Source of the DNA: Chlorocebus sabaeus
Taxonomy: Eukaryota > Chordata > Mammalia > Primates > Cercopithecidae
Assembly (NCBI RefSeq): GCF_047675955.1
Contig: NC_132931.1
Coordinates: forward strand, 682,001 to 746,000
Length of the DNA: 64,000 bases
Direction of reading: 5' to 3'
Below, piece by piece: positions 52,870 to 63,870 of the stretch. The position numbers and the translations under genes were made by a program. The first letter of the stretch is position 1, and every line of letters begins with the position of its first letter. The notes under the pieces were generated by a model. It made no database searches. It saw nothing but the letters and a program-made list of their open reading frames with translations, and was not told where the DNA came from.

Positions 52870-53335
52870 GTGAAAGATATTTGAATACCTAGAAATTGAT
52901 AAACTTCTTCCAGGTTTTGAAACCACCCTTAGCACAAACACGAAAGAAGTACAAAGTATCATTATTAATGACCATGAACCAAGATGACCATGAGTCAATA
53001 GTACTTTGCACCTCAACCACCTTCCAGCAGAGCATCTCAAAGGGCTGGATATATCTGAACATCACATCCTTTCACTTAGATTAGGATGCTTTGTAATTAC
53101 TACTTCTCTTAAGACCTCAGTGTGACCCTAGTCAACATGAAATCAAACTATTTCTCAAATCGTAGGGATACTGAATAACAGCTTTGGTCAGGAAATAGGT
53201 ATTGCAGTTGGTTTGTCATGACAAATTCCTGACCTAGTCAGATGGAATATTGCAGAAATGTGTGTGTGTGTATGTGAACATTCTTACGCACAGATGTAGG
53301 GGTGGAAGTGGGCGGTTGAATTTGATAAAGCCAGC
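52870..53335. other. Unassigned sequence
   Basis: No gene or known repeat apart from a short TGTGTGTGTG run near 53,260. Confidence 0.35.
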
Positions 53336-53339
53336 AGTG

Positions 53340-53520
53340 GGCTGCTGGGTGGGGCAGTGTAACTGCAGCAATGTGACTCTAGAATTAACAAATGCTTGTA
53401 AGCCTCAGTTTTCTCTCCTGGAAAATAAAGGTTATAATTCCTGCCTTGATATGTGGGTTAGGTGATTCACTAAATGCAAGATATCTAGTGTATAATAGGC
53501 ACTGAATTAGTACTACTTTC
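53340..53520 (+). mobile_element. MIR fragment
   Basis: AAGCCTCAGTTTTCTCTCC, AATAAAGGTTATAATTCCTG and TAGTGTATAATAGGCACTG follow the 3' half of MIR. Confidence 0.7.
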
Positions 53521-53632
53521 TGTAGCTCTTAATCATTGCTTAATTTTAAAAAGTTTAGAATGACTACTGCTTTTGTTAAGATTATTTGTAATTACTATGT
53601 AAAATCTAAGTCCTATAGGAAAGTACAAAACA

Positions 53633-53880
53633 GGCCAGGTGCTATAGCTCACACCTGTAATCCCAGCACTTTGTGAAGGCAGGGCAGGAGGATTGCTCAA
53701 GGCCAGGAGTATGAGACCTGCATGAGCAACATAGCAAGATCCCATCTCTATAAAAAATTAAAAACCAGTTATGGTAATGTGCACCTGTAGTCCCAGCAAC
53801 TCGGGAGGCTGAGATAGCTAGATCGCTAGAACCCAGGAGTTTGAGACTGCAGGCTGGGCAACAGAGTGAGAACCTGTCAG
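53633..53880 (+). mobile_element. Old Alu, sense
   Basis: GCCAGGTGCTATAGCTCACACC to ACAGAGTGAGAACCTGTC, with the right monomer shortened. Confidence 0.85.
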
Positions 53881-53930
53881 AAAGAGGGAGGGAGGGAGAG
53901 AGACAGAGAGAGAGAAGAGAGAGAAAAGTA
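53881..53930. repeat. (GAGA)n purine run
   Basis: AAAGAGGGAGGGAGGGAGAG followed by GAGA units, grown from the preceding Alu tail. Confidence 0.9.
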
Positions 53931-53999
53931 CAAAGAAGCAAGTAACAAATCATGAAATTTTCAACCACCAAGAAATAACTCTTAACGTTAGGTGATATG

Positions 54000-54300
54000 G
54001 CCAGGTGCAAAATAGCTCATGCCTATAATTTTAGCACTTTGGGAAGCCGAGGAAGGGAGAGCACTTGAATTCAGGAGTTCAAGATCAACCTGGCCAACAT
54101 GGTGAAACCCATCTCTACTAAAAATACAAAAATTAGCTGGGTGTGGTGATGCCTGTAATCTTAACTACCTAAGAGATGAGGCATGAGAATCGCTTGAGCC
54201 TGGGAGGCAGAGGTTGCAGTGAGTGACCCAAGATCGCACCATTCCACTCTAGCCTGGGCAACAAAGAGAGACTCTGTCTCAAAACAAAAACAAAAGCAAA
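54000..54300 (+). mobile_element. Alu, sense
   Basis: GCCAGGTGCAAAATAGCTC to a (AAAAC)n tail. GGTGATA flanks both sides. Confidence 0.9.
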
Positions 54301-54369
54301 GGTGATAATTAACGCATACCTCTTTTTGTGCAAATAGGTAGCTAGATAAGTAGATAGATTAATGGACTG

Positions 54370-54545
54370 AAAATAACTCACACCTGTAATCCTCAGCATT
54401 TGGGAGGCTGAGGCAGGCAGATCACAAGGTCCAGAGATCGAGACAATTTTGGCCAACATGGTGAAACGCTGTCTCTACTAAAAATACAAAAATACAAAAA
54501 CTCCAGCCTGGCAACAGAGTGAGACTCCTTCTCAAAAAAAATAAA
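54370..54545 (+). mobile_element. Alu with large internal deletion, sense
   Basis: Runs from ATAACTCACACCTGTAATCC to AAATACAAAAATACAAAAA and then directly CTCCAGCCTGGCAACAG, so most of the right monomer is missing. Confidence 0.85.
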
Positions 54546-54605
54546 TTTACGCATTTTATATTGTGTTTTAGATATATAAAACTTTTATTTTGCTTGCTAC
54601 AACAG

Positions 54606-54646
54606 AAGCTGAAGAAACTAAAGGTGGGAGAATTTCTGAACTTCAG
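54606..54646 (+). other. Exon-like 41-nt block
   Basis: TTTGCTTGCTACAACAG precedes it and GTAAATG follows. One frame reads AEETKGGRISELQ. This could be a small relic exon, but 41 nt with fair splice borders can arise by chance. The gene is not recognised. Confidence 0.25.
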
Positions 54647-54826
54647 GTAAATGCCTATGTGAAAGTGATATATTTTTATTCAACATTCATTAAAATTATT
54701 TTTAAAATAATAAAAGTGTTATGAGTCTTTTCAATCTGCAGTTTGTGTTTTCACCCACAACTGCTGTATTTTTTGATTTGGTGCATGTTTGATAGTTTCT
54801 GTTTAATATGTTTATACTTGGATGAC

Positions 54827-54903
54827 TTTTTTTTTTTTGACAGAGTCTTGCCCTGTTGCCCAGGCTGGAGTGCAGTGGTGCGATCTCAGCTCACTGCAAC
54901 CCC
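54827..54903 (-). mobile_element. Alu 3' piece, antisense, truncated
   Basis: TTTTTTTTTTGACAGAGTC to CAGCTCACTGCAACCCC, where CT-rich repeats replace the rest. Confidence 0.85.
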
Positions 54904-55034
54904 TCCCCCTCTCCATCCCTCCCTCCCTTCCTTCCTTCTTTCCTTCCTTCCTTCCTTTCTTCCTTCCTTCCTTTCCTCCCTCACTCCCCCCACCCTCCCT
55001 TCCTCCTTCCTCCATTCCTGTGTTTCTTCTTTCT
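54904..55034. repeat. (CCTT)n / (CCCT)n microsatellite
   Basis: Pyrimidine-only tract of CCTCCCTTCCTTCC type, probably the expanded tail of the next Alu. Confidence 0.95.
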
Positions 55035-55320
55035 TTCAAGACAGGGCCTTGCTCTATCACCCAGGCTCTAGAACACAGTGGTATCATCATACCTCACTGC
55101 AGCCTCAAACTCCTGGGGTCAAAGGATCTTCCTGCCTCAGCCTCCCGAGTAGCTGGGACTACAGGCGTGCACCACCACACCTGGCTAATTTTTGTTACAT
55201 TTGTAGAGATGGGGTCTTACTATGTTGCCTAGGATTGTCTCAAACTCCTGGCCTCAAGCTATCCTCCCACCTCAGCCTCCGAAAGCACTGGGATTATAGG
55301 CATGAGCCACTGTGCCCAGC
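55035..55320 (-). mobile_element. Alu, antisense
   Basis: AAGACAGGGCCTTGCTC to GTGCCCAGCC. Confidence 0.9.
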
Positions 55321-55489
55321 CCTGTTTCATTTTTTTAGGTTGTCTAACTCAGGGTCACCCATTGACAACCCAGTGTTAGACTACTGTCTCTAATTTCCAT
55401 AATTATTTTCTTCAGTTGCTTTATTGTAGTTCTTTTATCCTCTGATTCACTTTGATGATTATATCAAGCATTTTCTATGTGTTGAACCT

Positions 55490-55801
55490 TTTTTTTTTTT
55501 TTTTTTTTTGAGACAGAGTCTCACTCTGTCACCCAGGCTGGAATGCAGTGGTGTAATCTCAGCTCACTGCAACCTCTGCCTCCCAAGTTCAAGCAATTCT
55601 CCTGCCTCAGCCTCCTGAAGTAACTGGGATTACAGGTGAATACCACCATGCCTGGCAAATTTTTGTATTTTTAGTAGAGACTGGGGTTTAACCACATTTG
55701 CCAGGCTGGTCTCAAACTCCTGACTTCAAGTGATTCGCCCACCACAGTCTACCAAGGTGCTGGGATTACAGCTTATAGGCGTGAGCCGCTGTGCCCAGCC
55801 G
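55490..55801 (-). mobile_element. Alu, antisense
   Basis: Poly-T 55490-55509, GAGACAGAGTCTCACTCTG, ending GTGCCCAGCC. Confidence 0.95.
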
Positions 55802-55928
55802 CCACATTTTCTTTATTCTTTTTTTCATTGATGGAAGGAAACATACGTTGATTCCATCTCTTCACTGTTATGAATAGTTGTCTGCAAATTGTTTTTATAC
55901 TTGTTGTCAAGAGATAGAATCTGGTTTC

Positions 55929-56232
55929 GGGCCGGGTGCGGTGGCTCATGCCTGTAATCCCAGCACTTTGGGAGGCTGAGGTGGGTGGATCACGAGGTCA
56001 GGAAATTGAGACCATCCTGGCCAACATGGTGAAATCCCATCTCTACTAAACATACAAAAGTTAGCTGGCCGTGGTGGCTTGTGCCTGTAGTCCCAGCTAC
56101 TCAGGAGACTGAGGCAGCAGAATCACTTGAACCCGGGTGGTGGAAGTTGCAGTGAGCTGAGATTGGGCCACTGCACTCCAGCCTGGGTGACAGAGCAAGA
56201 CTCTGTCTCAAAAAAAAAAAAAAAAAAAAAAA
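55929..56232 (+). mobile_element. Alu, sense
   Basis: GGGCCGGGTGCGGTGGCTC to a 25-nt A run. ATCTGGTTT and ATCTAGTTT flank it. Confidence 0.95.
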
Positions 56233-56767
56233 TCTAGTTTATCTTCCCTTGAATGTGAATTTAGTCCCCTGCTTCTATAAGTAGAATACAGTGGAAGTGG
56301 TGCTCATGATCTGCCAAAGTTAGGTCATAAAAGATGACACTGTTTCCACTTGGCTCTGCTTCCTGGGATGGGTACAATTAGAACCCTTTCACCATTTTGT
56401 GAGAAAGCCCAGGCCATGTACAGAGGTGATGTGTGGGTGTTCCACCGGATAGCCCCAGCTGAGGCCCTAGCTAAGAGCCCAAATTAACCAGGAGATATTT
56501 GAGCAAGGAAACCTTTGAGGCTATTCCAACTGCATACTGTTTGAAGGCAACCACGTAAGACATACAGAGGCAGAACCGCCAGGTGAGTCTAGTCAGCCTC
56601 CAATATTGTGAGAAGACAAATAAGCATCATTACAACTTTATACCATTAAGCTTGGAGTGGTTCGTTATACAGCAATAGATAGCCGATACACAAAGTGATC
56701 TTCCAATATGAGTATTATGTCACTTCTCCACTTGACGGCATTTAATGATTTAGAATTGAGTGTAAAA
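56233..56767. other. Possible LTR remnant, otherwise unassigned
   Basis: Phrases such as AAAAGATGACACTGTTTCCA, TGTGTGGGTGTTCC and TGCATACTGTTTGAAGGC hint at an old ERV/MaLR-like text. I cannot name it. Confidence 0.35.
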
Positions 56768-58160
56768 GTCAAAACCCAATCCTGAATCCATCTGACAGGG
56801 GATTAATAACTAGAGTACAAAAGGAGCTCAGGTGGAAAAAAAATAAATGGGAAAAAATATAATAATCTGATGTTAAAATGGGGAAAAGATCAGAATAGAT
56901 ATTCCTCAAAAGAAGACATACAAATGGCAAACGGCTATATAAAAAGGTGCTCAACATCGTTGATCATCAGAGAAACGCAAATCAAAACTACAAAGAGCTA
57001 TCATCCTACCCCAGTTAAAATGGCTTATATCTAAAAGACAGGCAATACCAAATGCTATTGAGGATGAAGGGAAAAGGGAGCCCTGGTACCCTCTTGATGG
57101 GAATGTAAATTAGTACAACTACTATGCAGAACAGTTTGGAGGGTCCTCAAAAAACTAAAAATAGAGCTACTTTATGATCCAGTAATCTTACTGCTGGATA
57201 TATACCCAAAAGAAAGAAAATCAGTATATTGAAGAAATATCTGCATTTCTTTATTTATTGCAACACTATTCACAATAGCCAAGATTTGGAATCTATTTAA
57301 GTGTCCATCAACAGGTGAATGGATAGAAAAAATGTGGTATATATACACCGTGGAATATTATTCAGCCATGAGAAAGAATAGAATCCTGTTATTTGCAACA
57401 ACATAGGTATAACTGGAGATCATTATGTTAACTAAAATAAACCAGACACAGAAAGACAAATTTTGCATATTCTCAGTCATTTGTGGGTGCTAAGAATTAA
57501 AACAATTGAACTCATGAAGATAGAGAGTAGAATGATGGTTACCAGAGGCTGGGAAGGGTAGTGGGCTGGAGGGGGTGCACAGCAATGATTAATGGGTACA
57601 AAAATACGGTTAGAATGAATAAGATGTAGTAGTTGGCAGTACAACAGCATGACTATAGTAAACAATAATTTATTGTATATTTAAAAATAGCTAAAAGAGG
57701 CCAGGCGTGGTGGCTTATGCCTGTAATCCCAGCACTTTGGGAGCCCGAGGGGGGCTGATCACCTGAGGTCAGGAGTTCAAGACCAGCCTGACCAACATGG
57801 AGAAACCCCATCTCTACTAAAAATACAAAAACTAGCGGGGCGTGGTGGCGCACGCCTGTAGTCCCAGCTACTCGGGAGGCTGAGGCAAGGGAATTACTTG
57901 AACCCAGCGGGCAGAGGTTGCAGTGAGCCAAGATTGCACTCCAGCCCAGGTGACAGAGCTGAACTTTGTCTCAAAAAAAAAAAAACAAAAAAACCATAAT
58001 TGGATTGTTTGTAAAACAAAGAAAGGACAAATGCTTGAGGTGATGGGCATCCCATTCACCCTGATGTGATGATTACACATTACGTGCCTGTGTCAAAACA
58101 TCTCGTGCACCGCATGCATATATACACCTACTATGTACCCACAAAAATTAAAATTAAAGC
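56768..58160 (+). mobile_element. Old L1 3' end (ORF2 end plus 3' UTR), split by an Alu
   Basis: AAAAGAAGACATACAAATGG, CAGAGAAACGCAAATCAAAAC, TATACCCAAAAGAAAG, ATTGCAACACTATTCAC and the 3' UTR text GAACTCATGAAGATAGAGAG and CACCTACTATGTACCCAC are seen. The type is L1MA/L1PB-like. The reverse transcriptase C-terminus is broken by stops. Confidence 0.9.
57689..57990 (+). mobile_element. Alu, sense, within the L1 3' UTR
   Basis: GGCCAGGCGTGGTGGCTTATG to an A tail. The L1 resumes at ATAATTGGATTGTTTG. Confidence 0.95.
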
Positions 58161-58177
58161 ATTTTTTAAACCCACAA

Positions 58178-58478
58178 TCTTGGCCAGATGTGGTGGCCCA
58201 CACCTGTAATTCCAGTGCTTTTTTAGGCCAGGATGGGAGGATCACTTGAGTCCAGGAGTTTGAGACCCACCTAGGCAACATAGCAAGACTGTCATCTCTA
58301 ATGACAATAAAAAAAATTAGCCAGGCATGGTGGGGCTCATGCCTATAGTCCCAGCTACTTGGGAGGCTGAGATGACAGGATCCATTGAACCCAGGAGGTT
58401 GAGGCTGCAGTGGGCTATGATTGTCCCACTGCACTCCAGCCTGGGTGACAGAGCGAGACCATGTCTCTTAAACAAACC
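58178..58478 (+). mobile_element. Alu, sense
   Basis: TGGCCAGATGTGGTGGCCC to GAGCGAGACCATGTCTC. Confidence 0.9.
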
Positions 58479-58539
58479 GATCCTAGCATGATCTGACCCT
58501 GCCTGCCACCCTCTATTCTTTTCCTCTTACTTATTGTGC

Positions 58540-58935
58540 AGCAGGCATCTGGGCTTCTTTTCTGCTCCTGTAAATGCCAAGTGGTTTCCTTCTTCAGGAC
58601 CTTTGCACACGCTCTTCCCTGCTGGAAATGGACTTCCCATACCTCCTGCTGTAGCTAGATTTTTCTCACGTTTGGGACCTCAGCTCACACATCATCTCTG
58701 CAAAGAAATCCTCCCTCATCCTGTGAAGAGGGAATCATCCTCCATTTCATTGCCTCATGCTGCCTGGTTCTCTCAAAGCAGATATCACACTCAAAAATCA
58801 GCTTGTTATGTATTGAATTGCTTGTCTGTATGTCCTCCTCCCAAACTCACACCAAATCAGAACAGAGGCTGCCTATGGCAGGAGTCCCATCTTGTGCATT
58901 CTCAGAACCTAATATAGTACTTGGCACATGGTGGG
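58540..58935 (+). mobile_element. L2 LINE 3' region
   Basis: TTCAGGACCTTTGCACACGC, TCAGCTCACACATCATCTC and AATATAGTACTTGGCACATG are L2 3'-region phrases. The HERV-H LTR interrupts it. The long open frame here is chance. Confidence 0.75.
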
Positions 58936-59267
58936 TGTCAGGCCTCTGAGCCCAAGCCAAGCCATCGCATCCCCTGTGACTTGCACGTCCATATCCCCTG
59001 TAACTTGCAGATATACACCCAGATAGCCTGAAGTAACTGAAGAATCACAAAAGAAGTGCAAATGCCCTGCCCCACCTTAACTGATGACATTCCACCACAA
59101 AAGAAGTGAAAATGGCCGGTCCTTGCCTTAAGCGGTGACATTATCTTGTGAAATTCCTTTTCCTGGCTCAAAAAGCTCCCCCACTGAGCACCTTGTGACC
59201 CCCCCACTCCTGCCCACCAGAGAACAACCCCCTTTTGACTGTAATTTTCCTTTACCTACCCAAATCC

Positions 59268-59274
59268 TATAAAA
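59268..59274 (+). promoter_or_regulatory. TATA box of the HERV-H 5' LTR
   Basis: TATAAAA lies about 130 bases before the LTR end. CTGTTCGCTATTTTCGG follows at the expected place for transcription start. Confidence 0.75.
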
Positions 59275-59332
59275 CGGCCCCACCTTTATCTCTGTTCGCT
59301 ATTTTCGGACTCAGCCTTCCTGCCCCCAGGTG

Positions 59333-59338
59333 ATTAAA
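59333..59338 (+). promoter_or_regulatory. Poly(A) signal of the LTR
   Basis: ATTAAA precedes GCTTTATTGCTCACAC in the R region. Confidence 0.6.
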
Positions 59339-59400
59339 AAGCTTTATTGCTCACACAAAGCCTGTTTGATGGGCTCTTCACACAGACGCGCATGACATTT

Positions 59401-59418
59401 TGGTGCCGTGACTTGGAT
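59401..59418 (+). other. HERV-H primer-binding site (tRNA-His)
   Basis: TGGTGCCGTGACTTGGAT starts three bases after the LTR and matches the 3' end of tRNA-His as known for HERV-H, with one probable change. Confidence 0.85.
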
Positions 59419-60129
59419 CAGGGGACTTCCCTTGGGAGATCAGTCCCCTGTCCTCCTGCTCTTTGCTCCATGAGAAAGATCCACCCACAACCTCTGGTCC
59501 TCAGACCAACCAGCCCAAGGAACATCTCACCAATTTTAAATCGGGTAAGCAGCCCCTTTTTTACTCTCTTCTCCAACCTCTCTCACTATCCTTCAACCTC
59601 TTTCTTCTTTCAATCTTGGCGTCACCCTTCAATCTCTCCCTTCTCTTAATTTCAATTCCTTTCATTTTCTGGTAGAGACAAAGGAAACATGTTTTATCTG
59701 TGGACCCAAAACGCCAGTGCCGGTCACGAGCTGGAGAAGGCAGCCTTCCCTTGGTGTTTAATCATTGCAGGGACGCCTGCCTTGGTCCTTCACCCTTAGT
59801 GGCAAGCCCCGCTTTTCTGGGGGATGGGCAAGCACCCCAACCCCCTTCTCTCCCTGTCTCTACCCCTTCTCTGCTTTTCTGGGGGGGGCAAGCACCCCGA
59901 CCCCTTCTCTCCCTGTTTCTACCCCTTCTCTGCTTTTCTGAGGGAGGGGCTAGAACCCTGACCTATTTTTGCGCCCCAACCTTTTTGCACCCCGACCTCT
60001 TATTTTTGTGCCCCAATCCCTTATTTCTGCACCCCGACCCCTTTCCCGCTTTTCCGGAGGGCAAGAACCCCTGAACTCCTTCTCTCTGTGTCTCTACTCT
60101 CTCTTTTCTCTGGGCTTGCCTCCTTCACT
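59419..60129 (+). mobile_element. HERV-H leader with short tandem repeats
   Basis: Non-coding leader of the provirus. The text GCTTTTCTGGGGG..CAAGCACCCC..CCTTCTCTCC occurs three times in tandem (about 59,810-59,950). Short CACCCCGACC-type units follow (59,970-60,040). This pyrimidine-rich repetitive leader is usual for HERV-H. Confidence 0.8.
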
Positions 60130-61371
60130 ATGGGCAACCTTCCACCCTCCATTCCTCCTCCTTCTCCCTTAGCCTGTGTTCTCAAGAACTTAAAACCTCT
60201 TCAACTCACACCTGACCTAAAACCTAAATGCCTTATTTTCTTCTACAATGCCGCTTGACCCCAATACAAACTCGACAGTAGTTCCAAATAGCCAGAAAAT
60301 GGCACTTTCGATTTTTCCATGCTACAAGATCTAAATAATTCTTGTTGTAAAATGGGCAACTGATCTGAGGTGCCTGACGTCCAGGCATTCTTTTACACAT
60401 CAGTCCTTCCCTAGTCTCTGTTCCCAATGCAACTCGTCCCAAATCTTCCTTTTTTCCCTCCCGCCTGTCCCTTCAGTCCCAACCCCAAGCATCGCTGAGT
60501 CTTTCTAATCTTCCTTTTCTACAGATCCATCTGACCTCTCCCCTCCTCGCCAGGCCAAGCTAGGTCCCAATTTTTCCTCAGTCTCCCACCCTGTAATCCT
60601 TTATTACCTCACCTCCTCACACCCTGTCTGGCTTAGAGTTTCATTCCTCGACTAGCCCTCCCCAACCTGCCCAGAAATTTCCTCTTAAAAAAGTGGATAG
60701 AGCTAAAGGCATAGTCAAGGTTAATGCTCCTTTTTCTTTATCCGACCCCTCCTAAATCAGTTAGCATTTAGGCTCTTTGTCATCAAATATAAAAAACTTA
60801 ACCCAGTTCATGGCCCATTTAGCAGCAACCCTGAGGCACTTTTCAGCCCTAGACCCTGAAAGGTCAGAAGGCCGACTTATTCTCAATATGCATTTTATTT
60901 TATTACCCAATCTGCTCCTGACATTAAATAAAGCTCCAAAAATTAAATTCCGGCCCTCAAACCACACAACAGGACTTAATGAACGTCACCTTCAAGGTGT
61001 ACAATAATAAAGTAGAGGCAGCCAAGTAGCAACTGATCTCTGAGTTGCAATTCCTTGCCTCCGCTGTGAGACAAACCCCAGCCACATCTCCAGCACACAA
61101 CTCCAAATGCCTGAACTGCAGCTGCCAGGGGTTCCTCCAGAACCTCCTCCCCCAGGAGCTTGCTACAAGTGCAGGAAATCTGGCCACTGGGCCAAGGAAT
61201 GTCCACAGCCCAGGATTCCTCCTAAGCCGTGTCCCATCTGTGTGGGACCCCACTGGAAATCGGACTGTCCAACTCGCCCAGCAGCCACTCCCAGAGTCCC
61301 TGGAGCTCTGTCCCAGGGCTCTCTGACTGACTCCTTCCCAGATCTTCTCAGCTTAGCAGCTGAAGACTGAC
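60130..61371 (+). pseudogene. HERV-H gag region, defective
   Basis: It starts with ATGGGCAAC (Met-Gly, the myristoylation-type start of gamma-like Gag) and is then broken by several stops and shifts. The nucleocapsid end is open at 61107-61370 and shows two zinc knuckles. One is CYKCRKSGHWAKEC (C-x2-C-x4-H-x4-C); the second, CPICVGPHWKSDC, has one residue less before His (C-x2-C-x3-H-x4-C). Gag would package viral RNA and build the particle; this copy cannot make a full protein. Confidence 0.85.
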
Positions 61372-61809
61372 GCTGCCCCATCGCCTTGGAAGCCTCCTGG
61401 ACGTCACAGACACTTTGGGTAACTCTTAAGTGGAGGATAAGTCCATCCCCTTCTTAATCAATATGGAGGCTACCCACTCCACATTACCTTCTTTTCACGG
61501 GCCTGTTTCCCTTGCCTCCATAACTGTTGTGGGTATTGACAACCAGGCTTCTAAACCTCTTAAAACTCCCCACTCTGGTGCCAACTTGGACAACATTTTT
61601 TTATGCACTCCTTTTTAATTATCCCCACCTGTCCAGCTCCCTTATTAGGTCAAGACATTTTAACTAAATTATCTGCTTCCCTGGCTATTCCTAGGCTACA
61701 GCCATACCTCATTGCTGCCTCTTCCCCCAGTTCAAAGCCTCCTTTACATACTTCCCTTTGTCCCCCAACCTTAACCCACAAGCATAGGATACCTCTCCTT
61801 GGTGACTGA
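61372..61809 (+). pseudogene. HERV-H protease region, defective
   Basis: The text around 61,455 (FLINMEATHS) is where the aspartyl protease active site belongs, but the D-[ST]-G triad is not present. A stop follows at 61616. Later fragments fit the protease end and the linker to reverse transcriptase. Confidence 0.75.
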
Positions 61810-62480
61810 TCAGTCACCCCTTACCATCTCATTAAAACCTAATCACCCTTACCCCACTCAACGCCAATATCCCATCCTGCAGCATGCTTTAAAAGGATTA
61901 AAGCCTGTAAATGCCCCTTACAATTCCCCCATTTTACCTGTCCTAAAACCAGACAAGGCTTACAGGTGAGTTCAGGATCTGCACCTTATCAACCAAATTG
62001 TCTTGTCTATCCACCCCGTGGTGCCCAACCCATGTACTCTCCTATCCTCAATACCTCCCTCCACAACCCAGTATTCTGTTTTGGATCTCAAACATACTTT
62101 CTTCACTATTCCTTTATGCCCTTCATCCCAGCCTCTCTTCACTTTCACTTGGACTGACCCTGACACCCGTCAGGCTCAGCAAATTACCTATGCTGTACTG
62201 CTGCAAGGCTTCACAGACAGTCCCCATTACTTCAGTCAAGCCCAAATTTCTTCCTCATCTGTAACCTATCTCCGCATAATTCTCATAAATACACACTTAC
62301 TCTCCCTGCTGATCCTGTCCGGCTAATCTCCCAAACCCCAATCCCTTCTATAAAACAACAATTCCTTTCCTTCCTAGACATGGTTAGTGCGGTCAGAATT
62401 CTTACACAAGAGCCAGGACCATGTCCTGCAGCCTTTCTGTCCAAACAACTTGACCTTACTGTTTTAGCCTAGCCCTCCTG
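61810..62480 (+). pseudogene. HERV-H reverse transcriptase region, defective and shortened
   Basis: Open at 62003-62326 in the fingers/palm part (LDLKHTFFTIPL, TFTWTDPDT). The YxDD catalytic loop expected after the YFSQA text is not found. The next text (62,330-62,480) belongs further downstream, so part of the palm is deleted. Frame changes and stops are frequent. Confidence 0.8.
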
Positions 62481-63100
62481 TCTGCGTGCAGCGGCTGCCA
62501 CTGCTTTAATACTGGTAGAGGCCCTAAAAATCACAAACTATGCTCAACTCTCTACAGTTCTCATAACTTGCAAAATCTATTTTCTTCCCCCAACCATGGC
62601 TCAGGACAACGCTTATGCTGATAAAGTAACTAAAAAGCAACCATCAAAAGGCATCAGATCCCATCGCTCAGGACAATGCTTATGCTGATAAGTTAGCTAA
62701 AAAAGCAGCTATTGGCCGGGCACGGTGGCTCACGCCTGTAATCCCTGCACTTTGGGAGGCCGAGGCGGGCAGATCACGAGGTCAGGAGATCGAGACCATC
62801 CTGGCTAACACGGTGAAACCCCGTCTCTACTAAAATACAAAAAATTAGCCGGGCGCGGTGGCGGGCACCTGTAGTCCCAGCTACTCGGGAGGCTGAGGCA
62901 GGAGAATGGCGCGAACCCGGGAGGCGGAGCTTGCAGTGAGCCGAGATGGTGCCACTGCACTCCAGCCTGGGCGACAGAGTGAAGACTCCGCCTCAAAAAC
63001 AAAAAAACAAAAAAAAGCAGCCAGCATTCCAACTTCTATCCCTCATGGCAGTTTTCCTCCTTCACGTAGGTCACTCCCACCTACTCCCCCACTGAAACTT
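62481..63100 (+). pseudogene. HERV-H RT connection / RNase H region, defective, Alu-interrupted
   Basis: Text such as AAAATALILVEALKI-like connection sequence is followed by stops. ATGCTTATGCTGATAA occurs twice (about 62,608 and 62,679), a small tandem duplication of about 70 bp. The Alu at 62713-63016 interrupts the rest. Confidence 0.75.
62713..63016 (+). mobile_element. AluY, sense, inserted in the HERV-H pol region
   Basis: GGCCGGGCACGGTGGCTCACG to a (CAAAAAA)n tail. AAAAAAGCAGC occurs at both sides as target-site duplication. It is nearly consensus but lacks the AluYR changes. Confidence 0.95.
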
Positions 63101-63870
63101 CCACCTATCAATCTCTTCCCACTCAAGGCAAACGGTTCTTAGACCAAGGAAAATATCTCCTTCCAGCCTCACAGGCCCATTCTATTCTGTCATCATTTCA
63201 TAACCTCTTCCATGTAGGTTACAAGCCGCTAGCCCATCTCTTAGAACCTCTCATTTCCTTTCCATCATGGAAATCTGTCCTCAAGGAGATCACTTCTCAG
63301 TGTTCCACCTGCTATTCTACTACCCCTCAGGGATTGTTCAGGCCCCCTCCCTTTCCTACACATCAAGCTCAGGGATTTGCCCCCGCCCAGGACTGGCAAA
63401 TTGACTTTACTCACATGCCCCGAGTCAGAAAACTAAAATTTCTCTTAGTCTAGGTAGACACTTTCACTGGATGGGTAGAGGCCTTTCCCACAGGCTCTGA
63501 GAAGGCCACCGTGGTCATTTCTTCCCTTCTGCCAGACATAATTCCTCGGTTTGTCCTTCCCACCTCTATACAGTCTGATAACAGACCAGCCTTTACTAGT
63601 CAAATCACCCAAGCAGTTTCTCAGTCTCTTGGTATTGAGTGAAACCTTTATATCCTTAACTGTCCTCAATCTTCAGGAAAGGCAGAATGGACTGATGGTC
63701 TTTTAAAAACACACCTCACCAAGCTCAGTCACCAACTTAAAAAGGACTAGACAATACCTTTACCACTTTCCCTTCTCAGAATTCAGGCCTGTCCTCGGAA
63801 TGCTACAGGTTCCAGCCCATTTGAGCTCCTGTGTGGACACTCCTTTTTATTATGTCCCAGTCTCATTCCA
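63100..63870 (+). pseudogene. HERV-H integrase region, defective
   Basis: Remnant of the zinc-binding N-terminal domain (His-rich text near 63,185-63,235 and CSTC at 63301-63312) and of the catalytic core. Asp at 63403, Asp at 63577 and Glu at 63685 lie in one frame with 35 residues between the last two, the D-D-35-E pattern. In-frame stops at 63451, 63640 and 63748 abolish the protein. The conserved Gly after SDN is Arg. Integrase would join proviral DNA to the host genome. Confidence 0.85.

Larger units (their letters stand above)
58936..59397 (+). mobile_element. HERV-H 5' LTR (LTR7 group)
   Basis: It starts TGTCAGGCCTCTGAGCCC and ends CACGCGCATGACA-like (TGACA at 59393-59397), with GAAGTAACTGAAGAATCAC and the internally repeated ACAAAAGAAGTG motif (59047 and 59097). 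U3 carries TATAAAA at 59268-59274 and R an ATTAAA at 59333-59338. LTR7-group LTRs are known to act as promoters in pluripotent cells in human. Whether this copy does is not visible. The five bases before it are GTGGG; the matching copy would lie past the window. Confidence 0.9.

Noticed and set aside
54743..55393. 216-codon open frame on the + strand
   Set aside because: It runs through two antisense Alu pieces and a CCTT microsatellite; the protein text is the usual translated Alu (SCLSLPSSWDYRRAPPH).
58534..58917. 127-codon open frame on the + strand
   Set aside because: It lies in L2 LINE 3' text, which often gives chance frames.
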